The notes below the pieces were generated by a model. It worked only from the letters and a program-made list of their open reading frames with translations, made no database searches and was not told where the DNA came from. A stretch of DNA of 64,000 nucleotides, from NCBI RefSeq assembly GCF_014650915.1, contig NZ_BMVW01000016.1:1-64000 (forward strand), in the 5' to 3' direction. Below, piece after piece: positions 23,933 to 32,395 of the stretch (its first letter is position 1; each line of letters opens with the position of its first letter). Made by a program: the position numbers and the translations under genes. The DNA is from Streptomyces poonensis. Its GTDB lineage: Bacteria > Actinomycetota > Actinomycetes > Streptomycetales > Streptomycetaceae.

Positions 23933-24580
23933 ATGACAGCCCGCATCCTCGTGTACACCCGCACCACCGCCTACCGGCACGACTCCATCCCGGCCGGCGT
24001 GGCGGCCCTGCGCACCCTCGGCTTCGACGTCGACGCCACCGAGGACCCGGCGGCCCTCGAGGCACCCCTGGACCCGTACACGGCGGTCGTCTTCCTCTCC
24101 ACGAGCGGTGAGGTGCTGACGGAGACGGGGCGCGCGGGGCTCAGGGCGTACGTGGAGGAGGGCGGCGGTTTCGCCGGGGTGCACGCGGCCGCCTGCACCG
24201 AGTACGACTGGCCCTACTACGGCGAGCTGCTCGGCGCCCGCTTCGCGCGCCACCCCGCGTACCAGCCGGGCAAGGCCGTCATCGAGGACCGCGACCACCC
24301 GGCGACCCGCCATCTGCCCGCCGTCTGGGAGTTCACCGACGAGTGGTACGACTTCCGGGACAGCCCGCGCGGCGCGGTCCACGTCCTCGCCACGGCCGAC
24401 GAGTCCTCCTACGACGGTGGCGGGATGGGCGCGGACCACCCCCTGGTGTGGTGCCGTGAGCAGGGCGCGGGCCGGGTCTTCTACACCGCGCTCGGCCACG
24501 CCTGCGAGGCGTACGAGGACCCGGACTTCCGTGCTCACCTGCGGGGCGGCATCCGCTGGGCGGCCGGACTGCCGGACTGA
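23933..24580 (+). CDS. ThuA-like domain protein
   Basis: A 215-aa protein with the ThuA (trehalose-utilisation, class I glutamine-amidotransferase-like) fold: ARILVYTRTTAYRHDSIPAG, VVFLSTSGEVLT, GGGFAGVHAAACTEYDWPYYGELLGARF and VWCREQGAGRVFYTALGHACEAYEDP. These match small actinobacterial ThuA proteins linked to sugar metabolism, with unproven chemistry. The adjacent convergent LacI-type gene fits a sugar-related role. Confidence 0.88.
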   Translation: MTARILVYTRTTAYRHDSIPAGVAALRTLGFDVDATEDPAALEAPLDPYTAVVFLSTSGEVLTETGRAGLRAYVEEGGGFAGVHAAACTEYDWPYYGELLGARFARHPAYQPGKAVIEDRDHPATRHLPAVWEFTDEWYDFRDSPRGAVHVLATADESSYDGGGMGADHPLVWCREQGAGRVFYTALGHACEAYEDPDFRAHLRGGIRWAAGLPD

Positions 24581-24591
24581 CCCGCCGGCCG

Positions 24592-25791
24592 TCAGCCGCG
24601 CGGCGGCGCCGTGCTCGACCGCTCCACCAACCGCGTCGACAACTCCGTACGCGTCCCCTCCGGCCGCTCGCCCGCCATCATCCGGACCAGCAGCCGCAGC
24701 GCCGTCGCGGCCATCTCCGACAGCGGCTGGCGCACCGTGGTGAGCGCGGGCGCGGCCCAGCGCGCCTCGGGCAGGTCGTCGAAGCCGACCACGCTGATGT
24801 CGTCCGGCACCCGCAGCCCCCGCTCCGCCAGCGCCCGGTACACCCCGAGCGCCATCGTGTCCGAGCAGACGAACACGGCGGTGGGCGGCTCCGGCAGGTC
24901 GAGGAGTTCCAGGGTGCGGTGGTACGCGGTGGTCTCGTCGAAGTCACCGTGGCGGACGTACTCGGGGCGGTGCCGTATCCCGGCCGAGGCGAGCGCCGAG
25001 CGGTAGCCCGCGATCCGCGCGCCGCCGCACATCCCGTGCCGGTCCCCGCCCACGCAGGCGATCCGCTCGTGCCCCAGTCCGAGGAGGTGCTCGACGGCCG
25101 TGACACCGCCCTGCCAGTTCGCCGCGCCCACCGACACCACGCCCGGCGGCGGCTCCACCATGGGGTCGATCAGCACGTGCGGGATGTGGTGCCGGTTCAG
25201 CCAGGCGTACTGGGCCGGGGACAGCTCGGCGAGGTTGACCAGGACCCCGGACGACCCCCGCACGGTGAGCCGGTCCATCCAGCCGCGCTCGGGGCTCCCG
25301 TCCCGCGCCGCCCGGGGCAGCCCCGCGGAGACCACCACCTCCAGCCCGGCGTCGTACGCCGCCTCCTCCACCCCCCGGAGCACCGCGCCCGACCAGGAAC
25401 TGTCCAGCGAGTGCACGACGAGATCGATCAGCCCCGGCGTCCGCGCCGCCTCGAAACGGGGTCTGCGGACGTAGCCGAGCCGTTCCAGGGCCTCCGTCAC
25501 CCGCCGTCTGGTCTCGGGCGCCACGTCCTGCCGCCCGTTGACCACCTTGGACGCGGTCGGTACGGACACCCCGGCCTCGCGCGCCACCACCGCCAGCGTC
25601 GGCCCGGCCGCCGTACCGCCGGTTCCGGCACGGGCGACGGCACCGGACGCGCGGGGCGCCCCGCCCGTACGGACCGCGTCACCCGTATGGACCGCGTCGC
25701 CGGTACGGACCGCGTCACCGGTGCACACGGCGTCACCGGTGCACACGGCGTCACCGGTGCACACCGTGCCGCCGCTTCCGGAACGGACCAT
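24592..25791 (-). CDS. LacI family transcriptional regulator
   Basis: A 399-aa regulator. The helix-turn-helix is at about residues 65-90 (TLAVVAREAGVSVPTASKVVNGRQDV), followed by the hinge and a periplasmic-binding-protein-like sensor (IACVGGDRHGMCGGARIAGY, FVCSDTMALGVYRALAERGLRVPDDISVVGFDD). Unusually, 60 residues precede the DNA-binding domain, mostly TGDAV-type hexapeptides encoded by 18-bp repeats. The ATG at 25791 follows AAGGCGG. A LacI-type operator lies 80 bases upstream at 25871-25882. Confidence 0.88.
   Translation of the reverse strand: MVRSGSGGTVCTGDAVCTGDAVCTGDAVRTGDAVHTGDAVRTGGAPRASGAVARAGTGGTAAGPTLAVVAREAGVSVPTASKVVNGRQDVAPETRRRVTEALERLGYVRRPRFEAARTPGLIDLVVHSLDSSWSGAVLRGVEEAAYDAGLEVVVSAGLPRAARDGSPERGWMDRLTVRGSSGVLVNLAELSPAQYAWLNRHHIPHVLIDPMVEPPPGVVSVGAANWQGGVTAVEHLLGLGHERIACVGGDRHGMCGGARIAGYRSALASAGIRHRPEYVRHGDFDETTAYHRTLELLDLPEPPTAVFVCSDTMALGVYRALAERGLRVPDDISVVGFDDLPEARWAAPALTTVRQPLSEMAATALRLLVRMMAGERPEGTRTELSTRLVERSSTAPPRG
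25664..25771. repeat. Six 18-bp tandem repeats inside the LacI gene
   Basis: Six head-to-tail 18-bp units run from 25664 to 25771, of the form CCSGTRCGGACCGCGTCA (first three) or CCGGTGCACACGGCGTCA (units 4 and 5, identical). They encode six-residue repeats (TGDAVx) ahead of the DNA-binding domain, so unit number could vary without a frameshift. Confidence 0.85.
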
Positions 25792-25870
25792 CGAAGACCG
25801 CCTTCCCGGCCCGCCCGAGGGCCATCGACGTTCGCCAGCGCTGTTTCCGACAGCGGAGGAACCACCGACA

Positions 25871-25882
25871 GAAAGCGCTTCC
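25871..25882. promoter_or_regulatory. LacI-type operator candidate
   Basis: GAAAGCGCTTCC contains the AAGCGCTT palindrome typical of LacI-family operators with a central CG. It lies between the LacI-type gene and the divergent carboxylesterase gene, so it may control either or both. Confidence 0.5.
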
Positions 25883-25950
25883 TACCCTAGGTGGGCCACC
25901 GGGCGGCGGGAAGACGTCGGGAATCGGACCCGGGGCGGTGCGATGCTCTG

Positions 25951-26034
25951 ATCAGGAAGGCCAGCAGGGTCAGCAAGGCCCAGGAAGGCCAGGAAGGCCA
26001 GGGAGACCAGGGAGACCAGGACCGTCATGACGGT
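25951..26034. repeat. Short tandem repeats and palindrome before the esterase
   Basis: From 25951 to 26020 units of about 10 bases (CAGGAAGGC, then CAGGGAGAC) are repeated; on the minus strand one frame would read Gly-Leu-Pro repeats, but nothing suggests it is translated. Immediately after is a perfect 14-bp palindrome, ACCGTCATGACGGT (26021-26034), 32 bases before the esterase start and a candidate operator. Confidence 0.6.
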
Positions 26035-26066
26035 CAGGACGGTCCACGAGCGGGAGGAGCCGGCGG

Positions 26067-27803
26067 GTGAGGACGACGACAGACCTGACAGGGCCCGTGG
26101 CCAGGACGCCGTACGGGGACGTGCGCGGCAGACACGAGAACGGGGTCGCGGTCTTCCGCGGCATCCCGTACGCGGCCCCGCCCTTCGGCCCCCGCCGGTT
26201 CCGGCCGCCCGTGCCGCCCGAGCGCTGGGAGGGCGTGCGGGACGCGGGAGCGTTCGGGCCGACGGCGCCGAAGCCGCCGTACTCCGAGGCGTTCGCCCAC
26301 CTGCTGGTCGACCCGGTGGTGCCGGGCGACGACTGCCTCAACCTGAACGTCTGGACGCCGGAACCGGGCCGGGGAGCCCGGCTCCCCGTGATGGTGTGGA
26401 TCCACGGCGGAGCCCTCACACGCGGCTCGTCCGCCGTCCCCGTCTACGACGGCGGCGCCTTCGCCCGCGACGGCGTCGTGCTCGTCTCGCTCAACTACCG
26501 GCTGGGCGTGGAGGGGTTCGGCCTCTTCCCCGACGCCCCGCCCAACCCGGGCCTGCGCGACCAGCTGGCCGCCCTGGAGTGGGTCCACGAGGCGATAGCG
26601 GAGTTCGGCGGCGACCCGGACCGGGTGACCGTCTTCGGCCAGTCCGCAGGCGCCATCAGCATCGGCGCGCTGCTCGCCGCCCCCCGGGCCCGGGGACTCT
26701 TCCGGCGGGCCGTGCTGCAGAGCGGGCCGCCCGAGGCCACCGACCGCGACCTGGTGCGGCGCATGGTGCGCCGGATGGCGGCCCGGCTGAAGGTCCCGGC
26801 GACCGCCGCGGCCTTCGCGGACGTCGACCGCACCGCCCTCGCGGCGGCGCAGGCCGAGGCCGGCAGGCGCAGCAGCCCGGTGCTCGGCGGGCCCGCGTTC
26901 GGCATCGTCGTCGACGGCGACCTGGTGCCCCGCGATCCCCTGGAGGCGCTGCTGGAGGACGCGGACGCCCCGGACGGCGGTCCCGCCCGCGACGTCGACC
27001 TGCTCCTGGGCTGGACCCGCGAGGAGCACCGGCTGTGGCTGGCCCCCAGCGGGCTCCTCGACCACCTCGACCGGCTGGGCACGGTCGCCCTCGCCGGAGC
27101 CCGCGCCCGCTGCCGCTGCGGCCCCGACGTCCCCCGCGGCTACCGCGAACTCCACCCGCAGGCGAGCACCGCCGAACTCGTCGGCCGGCTGGTCACCGAC
27201 CATCTGCTGCGCGTCCCGCTGCTCCGGCTCGCCGACGCCCACCGCGGTCGCGCCCCCACGTACGTCTACGAGTTCGCCTGGCCGTCCCGCGTGCCCGGCC
27301 TCGGCGCCTGCCACGCCCTGGAGCTGGGCTTCGTCTTCGACACCGGTGACGTCCCGGCCGCGGTACGCCTGGCCGGCGAGGGCGCCCCGCGGGAGCTCGC
27401 CGAGGCGATGCACGGGGCGTGGGTGCGGTTCGCGGACACCGGTGACCCCGGCTGGCCGGCCTGGGACGCCACGCGCCCGGTACGGATCTTCGATGATCCC
27501 GGGACAGGGGCAGGCGGGAACGCCGGCGGCCCGTGCGAGCCCCGGAGCGTCGGCGGCCCGTACGAGCCCGAAACCGTCGGCGGCCCGGGTGAACCCCGCG
27601 TCGTCCACGGCCCGTACGACCGCGAGCTCGCCCTCTGGGAGGCCGAGGCGTGCAGATCCTCGCGGGCCGTCCCGGTCGGGCCACTCGCCGCGGACGGTTC
27701 GCCGGAGGTCCACCCGCCCGGTTCGCCCCCCTGGGGGGCGGCCCCGCTGTCGGCCGTACGGCGCTTCCGTCGTGCGCGTTCCGGCGGTGTCCGGCGGTCG
27801 TGA
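26067..27803 (+). CDS. Type-B carboxylesterase
   Basis: A 578-aa alpha/beta-hydrolase of the cholinesterase-like family. The nucleophile elbow is VTVFGQSAGAISIG (Ser), the oxyanion loop is MVWIHGGALTRG, the family signature DDCLNLNVWTPE is present, and CHALELGFVFDT carries the histidine. About 90 residues extend past the catalytic domain with GGPxEPxxV-type repeats and a basic end, which is unusual. The GTG start follows GGGAGGAG. It is probably cytoplasmic, since no signal peptide is seen. Confidence 0.9.
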   Translation: MRTTTDLTGPVARTPYGDVRGRHENGVAVFRGIPYAAPPFGPRRFRPPVPPERWEGVRDAGAFGPTAPKPPYSEAFAHLLVDPVVPGDDCLNLNVWTPEPGRGARLPVMVWIHGGALTRGSSAVPVYDGGAFARDGVVLVSLNYRLGVEGFGLFPDAPPNPGLRDQLAALEWVHEAIAEFGGDPDRVTVFGQSAGAISIGALLAAPRARGLFRRAVLQSGPPEATDRDLVRRMVRRMAARLKVPATAAAFADVDRTALAAAQAEAGRRSSPVLGGPAFGIVVDGDLVPRDPLEALLEDADAPDGGPARDVDLLLGWTREEHRLWLAPSGLLDHLDRLGTVALAGARARCRCGPDVPRGYRELHPQASTAELVGRLVTDHLLRVPLLRLADAHRGRAPTYVYEFAWPSRVPGLGACHALELGFVFDTGDVPAAVRLAGEGAPRELAEAMHGAWVRFADTGDPGWPAWDATRPVRIFDDPGTGAGGNAGGPCEPRSVGGPYEPETVGGPGEPRVVHGPYDRELALWEAEACRSSRAVPVGPLAADGSPEVHPPGSPPWGAAPLSAVRRFRRARSGGVRRS

Positions 27804-27848
27804 CGACGGTCATCCCGCACCCGTCGACGAGCCGTCCCCCGTGCTCCC

Positions 27849-28778
27849 CTAGGCCCTCACGGCCCGCGCGATCTCCGTGATCACCCCCGGCCCCACCCGG
27901 CAGCACCCGCCGATCAGCCGGGCCCCGGCCCGCAGCCACCCCGCCACCCGCGCGGCGGTGAACGTGGAGCCGCCGGTCCACGCCCGCGCGGCGGCGTCCC
28001 AGGTCTCGCCGCTGTTCGGGTAGACGACGACCGGCTTGCCCGTCACGCGGGCCGCCGTCGCGACGGCGCCGTCGACGTCCTCGGGGGCGCAGCAGTTGAC
28101 GCCCACCGCGATCACCTCCTCCGCATCGGCGGCCAGGGCGAACGCCTCCTCCAGCGGCTGGCCCGCGCGCGTGCGGTCACCGGCGATCGTGTACGACAGC
28201 CAGGCGGGCACGCCGAGCCCGCGCACCGCCCGGAGCAGCGCCTCGGCCTCCTCGGTGTCCGGGACGGTCTCCAGGGCGAGGACGTCCGGCGCGGCGGCGG
28301 CCAGCACCTCCAGGCGCGGGCGGTGGAACCGCTCCAGTTCGGCGACGGTGAGCCCGTAACGGCCCCGGTACTCCGATCCGTCGGCGAGCATCGCCCCGTA
28401 CGGCCCGACGGACGCGGCCACCCACAGCGGGCGCCGTCCGGCGGCCGCACCGCCCCCGGCCCGCCGGGCGGCCTCGCGCGCCGCGGCGACGCTCAGCCGC
28501 AGCAGCCCGGCCGCGCGCTCCCGTCCGATCCCGCGCCGGGCGAATCCCTCGAACGTCGCCTGGTAGCTCGCGGTGATCGCCACGTCCGCGCCCGCCCCGT
28601 AGTACGCGAGGTGGGCGTCGGTGACGGCCTCCGGCCGGTCGGCGAGGAGGCGGGCCGACCACAGGCCGTCGCTCAGGTCGTGCCCCGCGGACTCCAGCTG
28701 GTTGGACATGCCGCCGTCGAGGACGAGCGGGCCGCGGGCGAGGGCGTCGGTGAGGGGCGGGAAGGAGCTACTGGCCAT
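27849..28778 (-). CDS. mmuM: Homocysteine S-methyltransferase
   Basis: A 309-aa zinc enzyme that methylates homocysteine from S-methylmethionine or SAM to form methionine. The zinc cysteines appear in VGVNCCAPEDV and in GGCCRVGPG near the C-terminus, and LVLDGGMSNQLE opens the barrel. It lacks cobalamin domains, as in MmuM. The upstream region is abruptly replaced by unrelated gene fragments, so its promoter may have changed. Confidence 0.92.
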   Translation of the reverse strand: MASSSFPPLTDALARGPLVLDGGMSNQLESAGHDLSDGLWSARLLADRPEAVTDAHLAYYGAGADVAITASYQATFEGFARRGIGRERAAGLLRLSVAAAREAARRAGGGAAAGRRPLWVAASVGPYGAMLADGSEYRGRYGLTVAELERFHRPRLEVLAAAAPDVLALETVPDTEEAEALLRAVRGLGVPAWLSYTIAGDRTRAGQPLEEAFALAADAEEVIAVGVNCCAPEDVDGAVATAARVTGKPVVVYPNSGETWDAAARAWTGGSTFTAARVAGWLRAGARLIGGCCRVGPGVITEIARAVRA

Positions 28779-28804
28779 GCTACGACGCTACGTGCACACG
28801 ACAG

Positions 28805-28993
28805 GAAGTCGCCGGGTACCCCGCCGCGGTGCTGACCATCTCCGGCCCGGACGGGTCCGTGCTCGGCCAGTTCGCCGCCGACGCCCAGGACGCGAAGATC
28901 CTGGCCAAGCGCGTTCACGAGATGTCCGCCGACCGCTACGGCCAGGTCTTCGCCGAGGACCTTCGGCGCCTGATGGGCAGGTACCAGCCGTGA
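28805..28993 (+). pseudogene. Truncated gene fragment (3' end only)
   Basis: An open frame without a start reads EVAGYPAAVLTISGPDGS and on to VFAEDLRRLMGRYQP, with coding-like bias, and ends at TGA 28991-28993. Its 5' part seems to have been lost at the junction with the mmuM promoter. The stop overlaps the GTG of the next gene, as in an intact operon. I do not recognise the family; an internal GTG at 28829 could give a 54-aa peptide but has no ribosome site. Confidence 0.5.
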
Positions 28994-29313
28994 CCGCAGC
29001 GACCGCCGACCTCGGCACCCATGTCCCGAAGGCCCGCGCCCGGGCGCGTGTCCTGGCCTCGCCGGCGTGGTCGCGGCTCCCCGGAGAGGACCGTTACGCC
29101 CACCGATCCGGTGTCGAACCCGCCTACCGGACCAACCAGCAGGTCCGCCGCAGCGGCCTGTGCCTGTCCTGCTGGATGCGCGGGAGCGAGCCCGACATCC
29201 TGGTCCGCGACGGTGGCGGATTGCGCCCCACCGAGGGCTGGTGGGACGAAGTCGTGCACATCACGGCAACCGTCTTCGACGGCCTGCGCTTCGGTGCGCC
29301 CAGCGCACGGTGA
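28990..29313 (+). CDS. Hypothetical protein (107 aa), coupled to a gene fragment
   Basis: Starts with GTG overlapping the preceding stop (GTGA). The sequence includes RTNQQVRRSGLCLSCWMRGSEPD with a CxxC pair and RPTEGWWDEVVHITATVFDGL, and has coding-like codon use. I cannot name the family. With the truncated neighbour it looks like the remainder of a small accessory operon left by a deletion. Confidence 0.5.
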   Translation: MTAATADLGTHVPKARARARVLASPAWSRLPGEDRYAHRSGVEPAYRTNQQVRRSGLCLSCWMRGSEPDILVRDGGGLRPTEGWWDEVVHITATVFDGLRFGAPSAR

Positions 29314-29376
29314 GCGACCTTCCCGGAGGCCTGGGTCGAGCTGGACGGCCTGCCGGCCCCGGAACCGGGCGAGCCT

Positions 29377-30246
29377 CTAACGGTCCGCCACCGGGTGGTC
29401 GGCGGCTTGGGCGGCCCATGAGGCGAGGATGCGCAGACGGTCGTGGCTGGGTGTGCCGGGCTCGGCGGTCAGGGTGATGAGTTGCTGGTCGGGGTCGTCG
29501 GTGGAGGTGAGGAAGGACCAGTCGAGGGTGAGCGGGCCGACGACCGGATGGTTCAGCGTTTTCGTGCCCGATCCCGGGGTGGCGACACGGTGGGCTCCCC
29601 ACCAGCGCCGGAAGTCGGGGTCCTGAAGCGACAGCTCGCCCACCAGTTCGGCCAGCCGCGGATCTTTCGGATCCAGGGCGGCCTCCATACGCAGCTGCGC
29701 CAGGGTCGTCTGCGCCACCCACTCCCAGTCCGGGTACAGCGCTCTGACGGCCGGTTCGCGGAAGACCAGCCGTACGAAGTTGCGCTTCTTCTCCGGGATC
29801 CGCGCGAAGTCGGTGAACAGGGCGGCCGCCATGACATTCCAGGCGAGGATGTCCGTGCGGCGGCCCAGGACGACGGCCGGCGTGGTGGAGAGGTCGTCCA
29901 GCAGGCGCTGCAGCTGCGGCTGGACCTTCTGCGTGGTGCGCCGACGCGGCCGGGCGGCGTCCCGACCGGACAGTTCGAACATGTAGGCACGCTCACCGTC
30001 GTCGAGCCGGAGGACACGCGCGAGGGTGTCCAGCACCGGTGTGGAGGCCTGGCGGCGGCCCTGCTCCAGGCGCGTGTAGTAGTCGGGGCTGATCGACGCC
30101 AGCAAGGCCACCTCCTCGCGGCGCAGGCCCTTGACCCTGCGCCTGCCGGCCGAATCAGGCAGCCCCACTTCGGCCGGGCTCAGCTCTGTGCGCCGCGCCT
30201 TCAGGAAGGCGCCCAGTTCGCTGTCGCGGGCGTTGCTGCTGCTCAT
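29377..30246 (-). CDS. Helix-turn-helix regulator, MmyB type
   Basis: A 289-aa regulator. The N-terminal Xre-type helix-turn-helix is GLRREEVALLASISPDYYTRLEQGRRQASTP, and the C-terminal 180 residues are the MmyB-like ligand-binding domain (ALFTDFARIPEKKRNFVRLVF, HRVATPGSGTKTLNHPVVGPLTLDWSFL). Such proteins usually regulate the divergent neighbour; here that is an alpha/beta hydrolase gene 230 bases away. Confidence 0.92.
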   Translation of the reverse strand: MSSSNARDSELGAFLKARRTELSPAEVGLPDSAGRRRVKGLRREEVALLASISPDYYTRLEQGRRQASTPVLDTLARVLRLDDGERAYMFELSGRDAARPRRRTTQKVQPQLQRLLDDLSTTPAVVLGRRTDILAWNVMAAALFTDFARIPEKKRNFVRLVFREPAVRALYPDWEWVAQTTLAQLRMEAALDPKDPRLAELVGELSLQDPDFRRWWGAHRVATPGSGTKTLNHPVVGPLTLDWSFLTSTDDPDQQLITLTAEPGTPSHDRLRILASWAAQAADHPVADR

Positions 30247-30477
30247 AGGCACAAGTCTTACAGCCCGCCGGGCCTGTGACAGTGGGCCTGCCGTGTCCCA
30301 GGACCGCGGTGTCCGGGGACAGAAGAAGCCCCTTACCCGCCCATGTACCGCGTGTGAGTGTCGGTGACGTGGCCGGCGGACGGACCGCCCCGAGGACGAA
30401 GGCCCCGCCGGAGGGCCGGAGGAATCCGCGCCGTCGCGGTCACAGCACTTCCCCACCTGCACCAGGAGACACAGACC

Positions 30478-31395
30478 GTGAAGACCAGCGTCACCTTCCC
30501 CAGCAACGATCTCGCCCTCGCCGGGATTCTCTTCACCCCCGACGACCACGTCGACGGCCGGCTGCCGGCCGTTGTCATCTCCCATCCGGGAGGCGGCGTG
30601 AAGGAGCAGAGCCCGAGCATCTATGCCAAGCGCCTGGCCCGCGCCGGATTCGCCGCGCTCGTCTTCGACGCCGCGTACCAGGGCGAGAGCGAGGGCGAGC
30701 CGCGCGGCATGGAGAACCCCTTCCAGCGCGCCGAGGACATCAAGTCCGCCGTGACCTACCTGACCACCCGTGACGACATCGACCCGGACCGTATCGGAGC
30801 CCTGGGTATCTGCGCGTCCGGCGGTTACGTGCCCTACGCCGCGCAGACCGACCACCGCATCAAGGGCGTGGCCACGGTGAGCGCCGTCGACATGGGCTCG
30901 GTGATCCGTGAGGGGCTGGGCCGCACCCAGGACCCGGCGATCCTCAAGGCCCTGCTCGACCAGGCCGGTGCGGCGCGCACCGCCGAGGCACGCGGCGCGG
31001 CCCCGGAGCTGGTGGCATGGATTCCCGACAACGCCGAGGAGCTTCTGGAGACCGCTGGCCGGCAGTTCCGGGAGACGTTCGAGTTCTACTGCACCCCGCG
31101 CGGTCACCACCCCCGTGCGGTCCAGGGATGGGTGCTGCGCAGCGTCGACCAGCTCGCCCAGTACGACTCGTACGCGATGATCGAGCTGATCTCGCCCCGC
31201 CCCCTGCTGATGATCGCCGGTTCGGAGGCGGAGAGCGCCTACTTCAGCCGGGAAGCGATCGCGCAGGCGGCCGAGCCCAAGGAGCTGGTCACCATCGACG
31301 GTGCCACCCATATCGACCTGTACGACAGGGACGAATACGTCACCCCCGCCGTCGCCGAGCTCGCCGAGTTCTTCGGCAAGCACCTGGCCGGGTGA
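30478..31395 (+). CDS. Alpha/beta hydrolase (YcjY/dienelactone-hydrolase-like)
   Basis: A 305-aa hydrolase starting with GTG behind CAGGAGACA. VVISHPGGGVKEQ is the oxyanion strand, and the nucleophile position is IGALGICASGGYVPYA, where the usual Ser is Cys (GICASG), as in dienelactone hydrolases and YcjY-like proteins. The histidine is in TIDGATHIDLYDR. The MmyB-type regulator is divergent. Confidence 0.88.
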   Translation: MKTSVTFPSNDLALAGILFTPDDHVDGRLPAVVISHPGGGVKEQSPSIYAKRLARAGFAALVFDAAYQGESEGEPRGMENPFQRAEDIKSAVTYLTTRDDIDPDRIGALGICASGGYVPYAAQTDHRIKGVATVSAVDMGSVIREGLGRTQDPAILKALLDQAGAARTAEARGAAPELVAWIPDNAEELLETAGRQFRETFEFYCTPRGHHPRAVQGWVLRSVDQLAQYDSYAMIELISPRPLLMIAGSEAESAYFSREAIAQAAEPKELVTIDGATHIDLYDRDEYVTPAVAELAEFFGKHLAG

Positions 31396-31504
31396 CCACC
31401 CGCCACTGCGGACCCACGGGCAGCAGAGGCAGCCATAGGCCCACATCCTCGCCCTGCCGACGCCCCACTCCGGCCCGTCTGTCGGCAAACGATGGCACCC
31501 TCAA

Positions 31505-32170
31505 GTGATCAACGCACCACCCATGGATGATCATGTGGTCATAAAGGTACAAGTGCGTGGCTACGGGTTTTCGTCGGCTCAGCAGGATGAGATCTGGAGA
31601 CGCCGGCGGGAGGGGCAGTCCTTCAGCTCGATGGGACGGGCACTCGGGGCGCCGATGCACCATGTCCGCCGGTTCATGTGCGAGCGGCGGCGTGCGCCTG
31701 GCCCCGCAACAGCGATCCGAGCGGCATCTGGCCGGCAGCGAGCGCGAGGAGATATCCCGGGGCATCGCGGCCGGCGAGTCTGCCAGGCTGCCGGCGCGGC
31801 GGCTGGACAGGGCGGCGTCGGCCATCTCCCGCGAGATCGCGCGCAACGGAGGTCGGGACTGCCACGTGCCGCGTCCGCGGACGCGGCCGCCTACGCGCGC
31901 GGGCGCCGGCCCAAGCAGGCCAAGCTTGCCCAGCGGCCGGCTCTGCGGGCGGTGGTGGAGGCGAAGCCGGCCCTGTGCTGGTCGCCCGGGCAGATCGCGG
32001 GCTGGCTGCGGCGCCAGTTCCCCGGTGACTCCGCCGTGCAGATCTCCCACCAGGCGATCTACCTCTCGCTTCACGACCTGCGCCGCCGCCAGACGATCGA
32101 CCGCGGCCTCACCCAGCGGCTGCGGTCCGCACGGCCCATGCGCCGGCCAAGGATCGCGCGTCGGACCTGG
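31505..32170 (+). pseudogene. IS30-family transposase remnant
   Basis: The N-terminal half of an IS30-type transposase is recognisable across two frames. Frame one gives the start (SSAQQDEIWRRRREGQSFSSM), a second frame continues with SEREEISRGIAAGESAR and ASAISREIARNGGRD, and the first frame resumes with LCWSPGQIAGWLRRQFP and QISHQAIYLSL. The DDE catalytic part is missing after ARPMRRP. At least two frameshifts and the truncation make it inactive. I saw no terminal inverted repeats. Confidence 0.85.
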
Positions 32171-32395
32171 CGGGGTGTCATCCGCGGCATGGTGTCGGAT
32201 GCGCTGGATGCCCGGTTCGGGGCTCTGGCCCAGGGGCGCGCTTCGGTACTTCCGTCTTTCGTCCCGCGCGACCCGTTGACCTCTCCGTAACACGCCTCTA
32301 CCTTTTCGGCGTTCGGGATGACAGATCTTGTGCGGTATGCCGAACATTCCTGTTCTCTTTTGTTTCCCTCAGTCCCCAGCCGAGAGGCAGCACGC

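Noticed and set aside
25970..26419. Minus-strand frame with a collagen-like Gly-Leu-Pro end
   Set aside because: It is antisense to the esterase and ends in a simple repeat tract; no ribosome site was found.
31396..31504. Left inverted repeat of the IS30 element
   Set aside because: No matching inverted repeat was found near the remnant's truncated right end.
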